Below are positions 33,547 through 43,727 of a stretch of DNA of 52,016 bases, piece after piece. Location of the stretch: the NCBI RefSeq assembly GCF_002583405.1, contig NZ_BCMJ01000012.1, forward strand, positions 1 through 52,016, in the 5' to 3' direction. The position numbers and the translations under genes were made by a program. Numbering within the stretch: position 1 is the stretch's first letter; each line of letters starts with the position of its first letter. The notes under the pieces were generated by a model. It had not been told where the DNA came from, ran no database searches, and worked only from the letters and a program-made list of their open reading frames with translations. Source of the DNA: Secundilactobacillus silagincola. Lineage in GTDB: Bacteria > Bacillota > Bacilli > Lactobacillales > Lactobacillaceae.

Positions 33547-36500
33547 ATGACTAAACAGCAAAAGAAAATGTTGAACGAAGTGTCTGCCGACCGAAAACAA
33601 CGCTACAAAATGTATAAAAGTGGCGGCATTTGGACGTTTGCAAGTATGTTTCTGGTGTTAGGCGTTCTCTGGTCAGGACCCGCGGTTAAGGTTAAGGCTG
33701 ATACAACCGCTAAAACTGCCGTTGCAAAACGGTATACGGCTGGGTTAGATAGTCAGCCCGCATCTGCTAGTGGCAGCGATGGCACAGCAAACGGGACAGA
33801 CAATCAAACTACTGATCCAGCGACAACACCAGCTGCTGCTCCAGCTACGGATGCTCCAGCCCCCACGGATGTTTCAACAAATGCTACTACTAATATAGGA
33901 ACAAATACGGCTGCCAAAGGTGACAATAATGAAGCAACCACGACACCAACACCAGCTGCTCAAAGTCCAGTGGCGCCTGCTCCCGCTACTGAACCAGCCG
34001 ATACAACTGCCAGTCAACCAACCACAGCCAGCACTAGCAGTCAACCAACCACAGCCAGCACTAGCAGTCAAATTACCACCGCCAACTTAAACGGCACTAA
34101 TCCAGCTAATTTGAATGCTGACGGCAGTATTTCAACGGCTGATAAGACGAATGTATCTTTGTCAGGTGCTAGCGATATTCAGGATAATTTTAAAGCAGAA
34201 CAAATCGTTAAAGATGCAAATGGCAAGATTACAGCATCAGACATCACCGACACTATCAAAGATGGCGGTGTGACGTTGGTACCTAAAAACCAATCAAATA
34301 CTGCTGGCACGTTAGTCTTCAAGAATCAGATTGATACCAGTCAGCCCTTTACCATTAACGCAACGTTTACCACTGAAAATGAATCTGCGGATGGCAGTAG
34401 CAGTGATGGCGGTGGACTAGGGTTTATTTTGCAACCCGTTGATCCACAAGACGCTGGCGTTGGGCTAGGCAGTGATCCTTCAACAGATATTGGTATTGAC
34501 GGTCAGCCGAATACCACTTTTATTGGCCGCGATGGTTATAAATCACCTGACTTGCAGTACGCTGATACACAGTGGAATCAGATGACGGTGCGTCAAACAG
34601 ATAGTACTGGACAATTAACAAAAGATACACCGACATGGACTTCAGCAGCAAACTCGGCATTAGGTTTGGGGTGGATTGGGCAACATGTTTCTCAAACTGA
34701 ATATGGTACTCTGACTTGGACACCCAAGACCGGTGTTATCAATCACAGCGTGTCCGGAACATTAACCTACACCACTTTTGTGGATGAGCAAAGAACACAG
34801 CAAATTCAAACGTTCACAGCTGGTGGGGATTCTTCAAACTGGCTTGGTAATCTGATATTCGGGACAAAACCATTGGTTACCCTGAATCAGTCAGTTTCAA
34901 TTGCCGCGTTTGGGGCAGTCGGTGACGTTAGTGGTGATGGCAGCAATGAGAGAACGGTGACGATTGAAAACGTCGCCGGTAAAAGTGCCTTTACCGCTAA
35001 AGTCAACACCATGCCGGTCCAGATCAACTACCTTGATCAAGATGGCAATACGCTTCAGACATCGGATATCACCAACGTTAATGTTGGTGATACCCTTAGT
35101 ATCGGTCCAGTAACCGATTTGAGTACTGATACGTTTGCACCACGGGTGATTAATGGCTATCAGTTCGTTAAAGCCGTAACTAGTGAAGGAACCAATTCAC
35201 TGTCCGTTACCAATAACGTATTGAACGCGTCAACTCAAAACAATCAAATCAATAACATTAATGTTTACTATACTAACCAAGTGAATTACACGATTCAGCC
35301 AGTGGATGCTCAGGGGCAAAGTATCGCTGGTTTGGCACCGCAGCAAATGACCTCAACCATTGGTCAGCAAGTTGCGACACCGGTACAAGCTGGGTATACC
35401 GCTACTAGCGCCAGCATCATCGCACCCGATAGTGATGGCAGCGTGGTGAACGTCATTTATACAGCGAATAAAGGGACTTTAACGGTTACTTATGATGGCC
35501 TGCCAACGCCACCAGCAGCGGTCAGTGTGGTTGGCACGGTGGGAAGTAGCTACAATATCGAAACGCCTACCATTGCTGGGTATACTGCCAACTTGGCATC
35601 GGTCCAAGGGACTTATGTTGATGGTGAAACCACGCTAACCGTGCATTATACGGCAAGCGATAATAGTTATCAGGTGACTCCTGTGGATAGTACTGGTAAG
35701 GTCATTAGTACATTGCCACAGAGTACCGGAACCTCCAAAACGGGCACGAGTATCAATGTGCCAACGTATGCTGGCTATACTTTGGCTACGGATCAAACCA
35801 TACCAACGACTCAAGCTGGCGTTAGGAGCTATCAGCTTCGTTATGTAGCCAACAGTTATCAAGTCACAGTTAGCTATACGGGGTTACCGGATGACCTGGC
35901 ACAAAGTACGAGTACAGTTACTGGGACTACGGGAGAAGAATATCAAATTAGCTCACCCGTTATTGCGGGTTATACCGCTGATCAGTCGCTCATTACGGGT
36001 ATTTTTGGGCCAGATGATGCAGCAAACGGTAACTTCACTGTTCATTATGCTGCTGACACCAAGGACTACAAAATTCAACCGGTTGATGCTAATGGCAATC
36101 CGATTACCACCTTGACACCTCAGCAATTTGATGGCAAGACGGGCGAGCCAATCGTTTATCCAACCTATGATGGCTATACGTTGCAGGAAAGTGGCGGCAC
36201 TGTTCCTGCCGTGTCAGATACCATGCCAACGATTAACGTTAAATATACTGCCAACCCTTCTACGGTCACCGTTAGTTTTGCTGGTCTGCCGACCGAGTTA
36301 CCGGCGATAACGCAAACGGGTGTAACGGATGATACTTATCAGATCAATGCACCATTCATTGCCGGATATACACCTGATAACAGTATTTTAACCGGCACGT
36401 ACAGTAATCAAGGGCACTTGGACCAGACCATCACTTATACTGCGAATGATAATAGTTATACCATCACCCCAGTTGATGAAAACGGTGACGTTATTAATGG

Positions 36501-39500
36501 CTTGGGACAAACCAGCGGCACTGCAAAAACGGATGAAGTGATTACGCCGCCAGATTATACCAAGGAAGGCTATCAACTTGTCCCAGATCAACCAATCTTG
36601 GTAACGAAGCCTGGGGGCAATAATTACCAAGTTGAATATGTCTCTAATATTGAGACCATAACCGTTAACTATAACTTGCCTAAAGGACAAACGCTGCAGG
36701 CGCATGTCGAAACCGGTAAAATTGGTGGCGCTTACAATATTGTATCGCCGACCATTACGGGTTATACACCTGATACACCAGTCGTCACTGGCACGTATGT
36801 GAATCAGGATCAAACTTTTACCGTGACCTATTCACCGATTACCGTGACCGTCACGATTCAGCATGCTGGGTTGGACTCAGCTACGGCTAGCGCTTTCCCG
36901 GCACAAACCATCTCTGGTCAATATGGCGATCAATTTAAGGTGGATGCAGCAAGCATTCCAGGTTATACGCCAGATTTGGCGACAATCAGCGGCGTTTTTT
37001 CGGCGAATAATGATGCTAATATGTATGTCATTACGTATACTGGCAAGCCTGCCACGGTAACGATTAACTATACTGGCGCTAATGCCACGCTTCTTCAGTC
37101 AGTAAATTTAACTGGTGTAGTGGGTGGCACATACACACAAACGTCACCAGATTTAGATGGTTTCACACCAGATCAGGCCATTGTTCAGGGTGCGTTTACA
37201 GCGGATAATGCGACTGATTCTACAACTAACACGCCAATCACAGTGGGCTATCACCGTAATAGTTCGTTAACGGAATACCGGTTAGTTCCAGTTGATGTAA
37301 ATGGTAATCCAATCACTGGTGTAACAGGTATCGATACGATGGATAGTTTTGCCACACCAGGAACCACGATTGACGCACCTGATTATAGTAGTTTAGGGTA
37401 TGTTACCTCACAAGAACCAATCGTTATTTCTACTGAGGCCACCGTTGATGCTGTGCAAACAGTTCCGATTACGTATCAAAAACAGGTTACTTATACCCTG
37501 CAAGCGGTAGATGCCAATAATCAGCCAATCGCAAACTTACCAATTACTACCGCTACCGGTATCGTGGGGTCAACAAAAACGCCGCCTACCGTTGCTGGCT
37601 ACAGTGCAGTCAACAATACCTATACGGTGCTTGATACAGCAGCCACCAACGATAACCCAATTCAAATTCAATACACACCAAAAGACGTCGCTGTTACGGT
37701 GATACCAGTCGATGGTAACGGCAACCCAATTACTGATTTGGCTCCCATTACCGTGACTCAGGTTGGCGGTACGCAGCTAGACGAATCTACGCTGCCACAA
37801 CCTGGCTACCAAGTTGACGATCATAATGCTGTGACGATTCCAATCAGTGATACGGGCGTTACAGTAGCTATGACTTATCTTAAAAAAGTCACCCTTGGAT
37901 TGAACGGCAGTGATAACCAGGTTTATTCAAATAGCGCGCAATCAATCGATCCTTCTGAGTATGACGTTATGTTGCCGGATGGCAGCCGATACCCACTGAA
38001 AGCGAGTGATGTTGAACTCATTGGCGCAGATTTAGCCGTTACAAAAACGGTTCAAAACGTTGGCACCTATCAAGTTCGCTTGACCGAAACGGGGAAGGCG
38101 GCGATTGCTAATGCTTTAGCACAAAACAACGTTGTTTCCTTTGATGACACACAAACGGGGACGTTTATCATTACGCCTGAAACATTGAATCCCGCGCCAG
38201 CAAATACAGCATTAGTACCGGTTAATGCGACTGACCCTTCACAGAATCCTCAGTTAGCGACTGCGATTGTGATTCAGGGCAGTACTAAAACCTATGATAA
38301 TAACCCGGCAACGGATGCCACTAGGTTTAAAGTTCTGGCGCCAAGCAAGTTTTCAGACTTCACGATTCCTAAGTTAGACGTCACTGACTTTAATACCAGC
38401 GCAATCAAACAGGACGCTGGAAACTATGAGGTGACTCTAAGTGCCAGTGGGCTGCAAAAACTGCAGGCTGCGAATACCAACTACTCCTTTGATGCTAGCA
38501 ATGTGCAAAATGGTTTGTTTGTGATTACACCAGTGCCGATTACGATTACGGCGCCAAGTGTAACCACTGAATATACGGGTGAACCAGTATCCGTGCCTCA
38601 GGGAGCGGTGACTACTGATTCCGGTGCGTTCACAGCCACCCCAAGTTACACGATTTCGGTGGATGGCGATGCTCAAAACGTCGGGATTTATGCCACAACG
38701 GTTCAGCTCACGGCAGGTGCTAACACAAACTATCAGATTACGACCGTGGCTGGCAACATTGTGGTCACGCCCAATACCAAAGCAACGGTTACGGTAAATG
38801 GCGGCAGTAAAGTTTACGATGGCACAACAAACGTTGATACCAGTAAGTTCATAGTGAACCTATCTGGCGGATTAGTAGCACCAACATGGACCGTTGACGA
38901 TTTTAATTTAAAGGAGATCACCAGCGCAAATGTCGGTGACTATCCAGTAACGTTGAGTGCCAAGGGCCTATCAGATTTACAAGCGGAGAATCCTAATTAC
39001 ACGTTTGCACCTAACAATGTGGTTGCGGGAAACTTCACAATTACAAAAACTCCTGCTACCATTAAAGTGTTAAATAAGACACAAACGTATTCTGACCAGG
39101 CAATTACAGCTGCTGACATTCCGTTTACGATTACTGGTGTGGTTAATGGCGAAATTTTGAACTACTCATTATCTGGTCTGGAAGCCAACACGAAAAATGT
39201 TGGTGATCATGTGATTACGGTAAACGTAGCCGCTGGTGATAATCCTAATTACGACGTGACGACACAAAGTGGAACGTTGACGGTCACCCAAGCCAGCTTG
39301 CCAGCTGGTAGCGTCAGAGTTAATGGTGGTACCAAAGTATACGATGGTAAGGCCACCAGTGACTTTAGTCAGTACGGTGTGGCGTTAAGTGGTGAGTTAA
39401 AAGCACCAACATGGACCGCTGCTGATTTTAGTTTACCGACTAATATTACTAATGCCACTGATGTTGGGACTTATACGATCAGCTTGAGTGGTAAAGGTGT

Positions 39501-42500
39501 GAGTGACCTACAAGCCGCTAACTTGAATTACAGCGTGACGCCTAAAGACGTGACTGCTGGTATCTTCATGATTACACCAGCACCGATTACGGTTACGGCG
39601 CCGACGCTTTCCAAATCATATGATGGTCAAACCTATACCGGAGAGGATTACCGGCCGATCGTAGACGGGGTACCCGCTAATGGTGAACGGCCAAGCTTTA
39701 CGTTGCCAGACGTCAGTGGAGATACCAACGTTGGTACTTATACGCTCGATGCAACGGCCGTTCAGAATACTGAAAATTATGAGGTTAAATACATTGCTGG
39801 TTCCTTGGAAATTACGCCAAATACAACTACTACCGTGAACGTTACTGGTGTCTCTAAGGTATATGACGGATTAGGAACCACCTACTCTGTTGAACTACCT
39901 ACTGGTGTGAAGGCACCATCGAGCTGGACGGCTGATGATTTTAAGGTGCCAAAGGATGCGGTTAATGCTGGCAGCCACACGGTTACTTTGAGCGATAAAG
40001 GAGTCGCCGATCTTCAAGCAGTTAACAGCAATTACAAGTTCACCAGTGCCAACGTTAAAGCTGGCAGATTCACAATTACGAAGGCAGCACTTACGGCAAC
40101 TGTTCACAATGTCACTAAAGTTTATGATGGTCAGGGCTTTTCACCTGATCTGGCATCCTTAGTGACGGTAACGGGCTTACCTAAGAACGGAGTCACTGTC
40201 AACCTTTCAGTTAACGATTTGAGTCAGGATACTAATGTAGGGTCATATGATGTGATGCTTACGGCTACGGACGATCCAAACTATGACATTCAGATGACTA
40301 ACGGAACATTGACGATTACACCCAAGCCCATCGTTAACGCTATTTCTATTAGTCATGCTGAGAAGACTTATGATAATGATGCGACTCATGTACCGGTCTT
40401 TACATTAATAGGGCCAACGGATGCAGCCGATTATCCAAGTTTGACATTACCAGTATTGGCAGCTAATGATTTTGATACCGCCGCTGCCCAGAGTCAGGAT
40501 GTTGGTTCTTATGCAGTGACGCTAACAGCCAGCGGTCTTCAGAAGCTTAAGAGTGCTAATGCCAACTATGACATCACGGCCGAAAGTATTCAGCCGGGGA
40601 CATTAACGATTACACCTCAAGCAGTGACGATTGCTGGGCCAATGTTAAGCAAAACCTACGACGGTCAGCCATACACTGGCGCTGACTTGAAAGCGACAGT
40701 TACCGGTGTGCCAGCGTTAGCAACCAGTGATAAAGCACCCGTTTATCAAATGGCTGATATGAGTAATATTACGGATGCGGGGGATTATGTGATTGCGGTT
40801 ATCGCTGATAATACAGTAGGCGCTAACCGGAATTACGCGATGACGTTAACTAATGGTGCATTAACCATTAATAAAGCTGCGGTAACCATCAGCGCACCGC
40901 AGGGATTGACCAAGGTGTACGACGGCAGTGGTTACACCGTTTCAAATAACGCTGGAACCGTGACTGGTCAACCAGCGAATGGGGACCAGGTTAAGTATTA
41001 TTTATCATCACTAACTGATGCAGTGGACGCGGGTACGTATACTTTGAACGTCATTGCGGATGATAACCCGAACTATGCGGTGAGCGTCGTACCAAGTACC
41101 TTCACCGTGACGAAGCATGATCAGGCAACTGTGACGCTGGGTACGGCTAGCAAAGTCTACGATAACGATCCTGTGACAACACCAATATTCACCGTCACGT
41201 TGCCCGCAGGTGTGTCAGCGCCAAAATGGACGGCTGATGATTTTGAGTTATCATCAACCAGTCAAAATGTGGGTTCATATGCTGTTCAACTGAGTACAAA
41301 GGGACTTCAAGACCTGAATGCTGCTAACGCCAACTACAGTTTCACGGTAACTAACATTATCGCTGGCAGTTTCAACATCACCCCAGCAACGCTTAATGCC
41401 GGCAGTGTTGTCGTACAGGATCAGTCAAAGACTTATGATGGTACAGCGACCACTGATCCGACACAGTACACTGTAAGCCTGAGTCAGCAACTGACTGCGC
41501 CGACTTGGACGGCTGATGATTTTGATTTAAGCGGGATTACCAGTCAGAATGTTGGCAGTTATGAAGTTAAATTAAGTGCTAAGGGCTTGGCTGATTTACA
41601 AGCTGCCAATCCAAACTACAAGTTGACATCTGCAGATGTTACCAGTGGTCATCTAGTCATTACTCCAGCAACCATTACGGTTACAGCACCGACCATTTCT
41701 AAAGTTTATGATGGTCAGGCGTACACCGGTAACGCCAGTTTGACGCTGACGGGTGTGCCAACTGCTGGTGAGCAGCCGAGCTTCACCATGACGGATATTA
41801 GTGACGCTAAAAATGCAGGTACGTATAGACTAGCTGCACTTAATGGACAGAATCTTGATAATTATACGGTTAACGTTATTGATGGTGCATTGACCATAAC
41901 GCCAGCTCCAATTCAAATCACTGCACCAACGCTGAAGAAGGAATATGATGGTAGTCCTTATGCTGGCTCAGTAACACCAGTGATTGCTGGGTTACCTAGT
42001 CAGGGTGTTGCTCCCGTCTACTCGATGACAGCATTGGGTGACGATACTAACGCTGGTATTTACACGATTGCAGTTAACACGCCAGCGGATGAGAATCCAA
42101 ACTACGCCATTTCCACTACGACTGGACAGCTGACGATTACGCCGATGACCCCTCAATTCCGGTTTGTGGTTGACGCAATCTATCAGACCCTCGGCCAACA
42201 ATCGGGTACGATTACAACAGATACAGGAGTGAAAATTAATCAGCCTAAGTGGACACCGGATGATTTTGTTCGTGTTGATATGGGAAATGGTACCTACACT
42301 GTGACCTTGAGTGAACAAGGATTGAAGGCTCTCCAAGATGCTAATCCGAACCTCGCAATTAGTTCGGCTGATATTACGCCTAGTCAACCGCTGCCAATTG
42401 AGACACCGGCTACGAATACCACGCCAACTGATTTGCCAACCATTGAGGTTAATCAGCCAGCGTTAGAGCCAGTAGCTTATCGGATTGAAGTGACGAGTAT

Positions 42501-42912
42501 TACCAATAACGCGAAGACCTTTAACCAAGAGTTTAATAAGGCGAAAGAGCTAGCTGGTTCAACACCAGAGTTGGTTGTATCGAGTCAGCAAGGTTCAAAC
42601 CCTAGTCAGCAGGTTGTTAAGCGTCCAGGCAAGACTGATACTAAGCCAAGCTTACAGGATGGTAATCAGACAACTAATCGGAGCAACCATCAACGGAAAG
42701 TTTCGGTTACCATTCGCCGGACTGATCGAGGTACGAAACGAAACGCAGTGACTCAATCAACGCAGGACGTGAAAGACAAGAACCAATCAAGCGCACAGAA
42801 TGAATTACCGCAAACCGGCGAAAGTCAGTCATCATGGCTTGCTGCATTAGGTGCAATGCTCATGAGTTTATTGGGAGCGTTAGGGTTTAAGAAACGAAGG
42901 ACTCGTCGATAA
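33547..42912 (+). CDS. Giant lectin/MucBP-like/MBG adhesin with LPQTGE anchor
   Basis: A 3121-residue wall-anchored adhesin. A KxYKxGKxW-type signal (KMYKSGGIW, residues 21-29) ends near A51. A Thr/Ala/Pro/Ser-rich linker leads to an L-type lectin-like domain (about 190-480, with GGGLGFILQP and FIGRDGY). About ten to twelve MucBP-like beta domains follow (about 492-1445; IAGYTxD, VTYTGLP, QPVDANGNPI). About fifteen MBG-type repeats (about 1450-2865; KVYDGT, WTADDF, NVGSYxVTLS) lead to a basic Thr/Asn/Gln linker, LPQTGE at 3087-3092, a hydrophobic span and KKRRTRR. The start at 33547 matches the aligned start of the paralogue at 46853. Probably binds glycans or mucin (family). The cell-wall anchor is complete. 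Confidence 0.9.
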   Translation: MTKQQKKMLNEVSADRKQRYKMYKSGGIWTFASMFLVLGVLWSGPAVKVKADTTAKTAVAKRYTAGLDSQPASASGSDGTANGTDNQTTDPATTPAAAPATDAPAPTDVSTNATTNIGTNTAAKGDNNEATTTPTPAAQSPVAPAPATEPADTTASQPTTASTSSQPTTASTSSQITTANLNGTNPANLNADGSISTADKTNVSLSGASDIQDNFKAEQIVKDANGKITASDITDTIKDGGVTLVPKNQSNTAGTLVFKNQIDTSQPFTINATFTTENESADGSSSDGGGLGFILQPVDPQDAGVGLGSDPSTDIGIDGQPNTTFIGRDGYKSPDLQYADTQWNQMTVRQTDSTGQLTKDTPTWTSAANSALGLGWIGQHVSQTEYGTLTWTPKTGVINHSVSGTLTYTTFVDEQRTQQIQTFTAGGDSSNWLGNLIFGTKPLVTLNQSVSIAAFGAVGDVSGDGSNERTVTIENVAGKSAFTAKVNTMPVQINYLDQDGNTLQTSDITNVNVGDTLSIGPVTDLSTDTFAPRVINGYQFVKAVTSEGTNSLSVTNNVLNASTQNNQINNINVYYTNQVNYTIQPVDAQGQSIAGLAPQQMTSTIGQQVATPVQAGYTATSASIIAPDSDGSVVNVIYTANKGTLTVTYDGLPTPPAAVSVVGTVGSSYNIETPTIAGYTANLASVQGTYVDGETTLTVHYTASDNSYQVTPVDSTGKVISTLPQSTGTSKTGTSINVPTYAGYTLATDQTIPTTQAGVRSYQLRYVANSYQVTVSYTGLPDDLAQSTSTVTGTTGEEYQISSPVIAGYTADQSLITGIFGPDDAANGNFTVHYAADTKDYKIQPVDANGNPITTLTPQQFDGKTGEPIVYPTYDGYTLQESGGTVPAVSDTMPTINVKYTANPSTVTVSFAGLPTELPAITQTGVTDDTYQINAPFIAGYTPDNSILTGTYSNQGHLDQTITYTANDNSYTITPVDENGDVINGLGQTSGTAKTDEVITPPDYTKEGYQLVPDQPILVTKPGGNNYQVEYVSNIETITVNYNLPKGQTLQAHVETGKIGGAYNIVSPTITGYTPDTPVVTGTYVNQDQTFTVTYSPITVTVTIQHAGLDSATASAFPAQTISGQYGDQFKVDAASIPGYTPDLATISGVFSANNDANMYVITYTGKPATVTINYTGANATLLQSVNLTGVVGGTYTQTSPDLDGFTPDQAIVQGAFTADNATDSTTNTPITVGYHRNSSLTEYRLVPVDVNGNPITGVTGIDTMDSFATPGTTIDAPDYSSLGYVTSQEPIVISTEATVDAVQTVPITYQKQVTYTLQAVDANNQPIANLPITTATGIVGSTKTPPTVAGYSAVNNTYTVLDTAATNDNPIQIQYTPKDVAVTVIPVDGNGNPITDLAPITVTQVGGTQLDESTLPQPGYQVDDHNAVTIPISDTGVTVAMTYLKKVTLGLNGSDNQVYSNSAQSIDPSEYDVMLPDGSRYPLKASDVELIGADLAVTKTVQNVGTYQVRLTETGKAAIANALAQNNVVSFDDTQTGTFIITPETLNPAPANTALVPVNATDPSQNPQLATAIVIQGSTKTYDNNPATDATRFKVLAPSKFSDFTIPKLDVTDFNTSAIKQDAGNYEVTLSASGLQKLQAANTNYSFDASNVQNGLFVITPVPITITAPSVTTEYTGEPVSVPQGAVTTDSGAFTATPSYTISVDGDAQNVGIYATTVQLTAGANTNYQITTVAGNIVVTPNTKATVTVNGGSKVYDGTTNVDTSKFIVNLSGGLVAPTWTVDDFNLKEITSANVGDYPVTLSAKGLSDLQAENPNYTFAPNNVVAGNFTITKTPATIKVLNKTQTYSDQAITAADIPFTITGVVNGEILNYSLSGLEANTKNVGDHVITVNVAAGDNPNYDVTTQSGTLTVTQASLPAGSVRVNGGTKVYDGKATSDFSQYGVALSGELKAPTWTAADFSLPTNITNATDVGTYTISLSGKGVSDLQAANLNYSVTPKDVTAGIFMITPAPITVTAPTLSKSYDGQTYTGEDYRPIVDGVPANGERPSFTLPDVSGDTNVGTYTLDATAVQNTENYEVKYIAGSLEITPNTTTTVNVTGVSKVYDGLGTTYSVELPTGVKAPSSWTADDFKVPKDAVNAGSHTVTLSDKGVADLQAVNSNYKFTSANVKAGRFTITKAALTATVHNVTKVYDGQGFSPDLASLVTVTGLPKNGVTVNLSVNDLSQDTNVGSYDVMLTATDDPNYDIQMTNGTLTITPKPIVNAISISHAEKTYDNDATHVPVFTLIGPTDAADYPSLTLPVLAANDFDTAAAQSQDVGSYAVTLTASGLQKLKSANANYDITAESIQPGTLTITPQAVTIAGPMLSKTYDGQPYTGADLKATVTGVPALATSDKAPVYQMADMSNITDAGDYVIAVIADNTVGANRNYAMTLTNGALTINKAAVTISAPQGLTKVYDGSGYTVSNNAGTVTGQPANGDQVKYYLSSLTDAVDAGTYTLNVIADDNPNYAVSVVPSTFTVTKHDQATVTLGTASKVYDNDPVTTPIFTVTLPAGVSAPKWTADDFELSSTSQNVGSYAVQLSTKGLQDLNAANANYSFTVTNIIAGSFNITPATLNAGSVVVQDQSKTYDGTATTDPTQYTVSLSQQLTAPTWTADDFDLSGITSQNVGSYEVKLSAKGLADLQAANPNYKLTSADVTSGHLVITPATITVTAPTISKVYDGQAYTGNASLTLTGVPTAGEQPSFTMTDISDAKNAGTYRLAALNGQNLDNYTVNVIDGALTITPAPIQITAPTLKKEYDGSPYAGSVTPVIAGLPSQGVAPVYSMTALGDDTNAGIYTIAVNTPADENPNYAISTTTGQLTITPMTPQFRFVVDAIYQTLGQQSGTITTDTGVKINQPKWTPDDFVRVDMGNGTYTVTLSEQGLKALQDANPNLAISSADITPSQPLPIETPATNTTPTDLPTIEVNQPALEPVAYRIEVTSITNNAKTFNQEFNKAKELAGSTPELVVSSQQGSNPSQQVVKRPGKTDTKPSLQDGNQTTNRSNHQRKVSVTIRRTDRGTKRNAVTQSTQDVKDKNQSSAQNELPQTGESQSSWLAALGAMLMSLLGALGFKKRRTRR
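34012..34065 (+). repeat. Two exact 27-bp tandem copies in the adhesin linker
   Basis: Unit starts AGTCAACCAACCACAGCC and codes for SQPTTASTS; two identical copies and a partial third. In-frame length change between strains is likely. Confidence 0.8.
35020..37880 (+). repeat. MucBP-like repeat region of the first adhesin
   Basis: Alternating units of about 70-90 residues: one type begins YxIQPVDANGxxI, the other VTVSYTGLPxxL and ends IAGYTxDxxxITGTY. Similar to the MucBP/mucin-binding fold. Boundaries are approximate. Confidence 0.75.
37900..42140 (+). repeat. MBG-type repeat region of the first adhesin
   Basis: About fifteen units, each with KxYDGxxxT, then (in most) WTADDFxL, NVGSYxVTLSxxGLxDLQAANxNY and ending TITPAPITI. 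These match the MBG family of bacterial surface proteins. Some units are shorter and lack the WTADDF strand. Confidence 0.8.
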
Positions 42913-42975
42913 TTTATAAAAATATAATATGTATTTTTGGGGAAATATGTTTACCAGCTACAAATATGTTTTTTC

Positions 42976-43019
42976 AATTCAGGATATTTACCGTTAATTT
43001 TTGTAAACTTGAATTTTTC
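42976..43019 (+). terminator. Weak candidate terminator after the first adhesin
   Basis: AATTCA..TTTAC pairs imperfectly with GTAAAC..TGAATT and is followed by TTTTTCTT. Weak stem; the adhesin transcript may read into the WxL operon. Confidence 0.4.
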
Positions 43020-43030
43020 TTAATAACAGG

Positions 43031-43059
43031 TTTACATTGTTGTACTTACGTTGTACAAT
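43031..43059 (+). promoter_or_regulatory. Predicted promoter of the WxL operon
   Basis: TTTACA at 43031-43036, 17-base spacer, TACAAT at 43054-43059. The segment also holds an inverted repeat (ACATTG..CAATGT), a possible operator overlapping the promoter. Confidence 0.55.
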
Positions 43060-43128
43060 GTGCGTCACGTGTCATTTTTAAGGAAATGTGTTATTTAAAA
43101 AAATTAATTAGTGAGGGAGAACACCAAC

Positions 43129-43719
43129 ATGAAAAAACATATTTTAGGAGCACTTTTATTAGGATTAGCAACAGTAGGCGTCTTAGGGACGACAACGGCT
43201 TTTGCTGATGATGCAACGACTGGTAATTCAACCACAGCAGACAGCAAACAGAGTGCAACGACAACTGGTAACATCAGTTTTAGTGGCGGTACTTTGAGTT
43301 TGTATAATGTTACAGATTCAGCAGTGCTTGGCAAGGAAGGTCTCAAAGTTAGTGACGTTTATACAAATGGTATTCAACAAGCCAGTGCTCCGCTCACTGC
43401 ATCGGTTGATGACTTTTTGGGAGACGGTAAAGACTGGAGCCTGAAGTTAGCTCAGAGTGGCTGGAAAGCCGGCAGTGATGGTTCAGCTGCAACGGCTACT
43501 ACGTTAGATACTGGTACACTAACTGTGACACCTGATAAGGGCGCAAAACAAACCCTTACTACTGCCCCTGTAGAATATGGTAAAGGTTCAACTGGAACAG
43601 TGACACTTCCAGGTACGCTTAATTTCGATTTGCCTGCAGGAACTGCTGTTCAGACCGGGAGCTATACAAATACGCTGACTTGGACATTGGATGATTCTGT
43701 AACAGCTACCGCAAATTAG
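43129..43719 (+). CDS. WxL-domain surface protein
   Basis: A 196-residue secreted protein non-covalently bound to the wall. The signal peptide MKKHILGALLLGLATVGVLG ends at FA, residue 26. After a Thr/Ser-rich linker a WxL domain covers the rest, with the first motif WSL at W103 and the second WTL at W185 in the typical TNTLTWTL context. ATG at 43129 follows GAGGGAG; the longer reading from 43111 includes the ribosome site. First gene of a csc-like operon with a DUF916/DUF3324 protein and a second WxL-like protein, the usual surface-complex arrangement. It is essentially only a WxL domain, so it probably serves as an attachment piece for partners (inference). Confidence 0.9.
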   Translation: MKKHILGALLLGLATVGVLGTTTAFADDATTGNSTTADSKQSATTTGNISFSGGTLSLYNVTDSAVLGKEGLKVSDVYTNGIQQASAPLTASVDDFLGDGKDWSLKLAQSGWKAGSDGSAATATTLDTGTLTVTPDKGAKQTLTTAPVEYGKGSTGTVTLPGTLNFDLPAGTAVQTGSYTNTLTWTLDDSVTATAN

Positions 43720-43727
43720 GATAAATT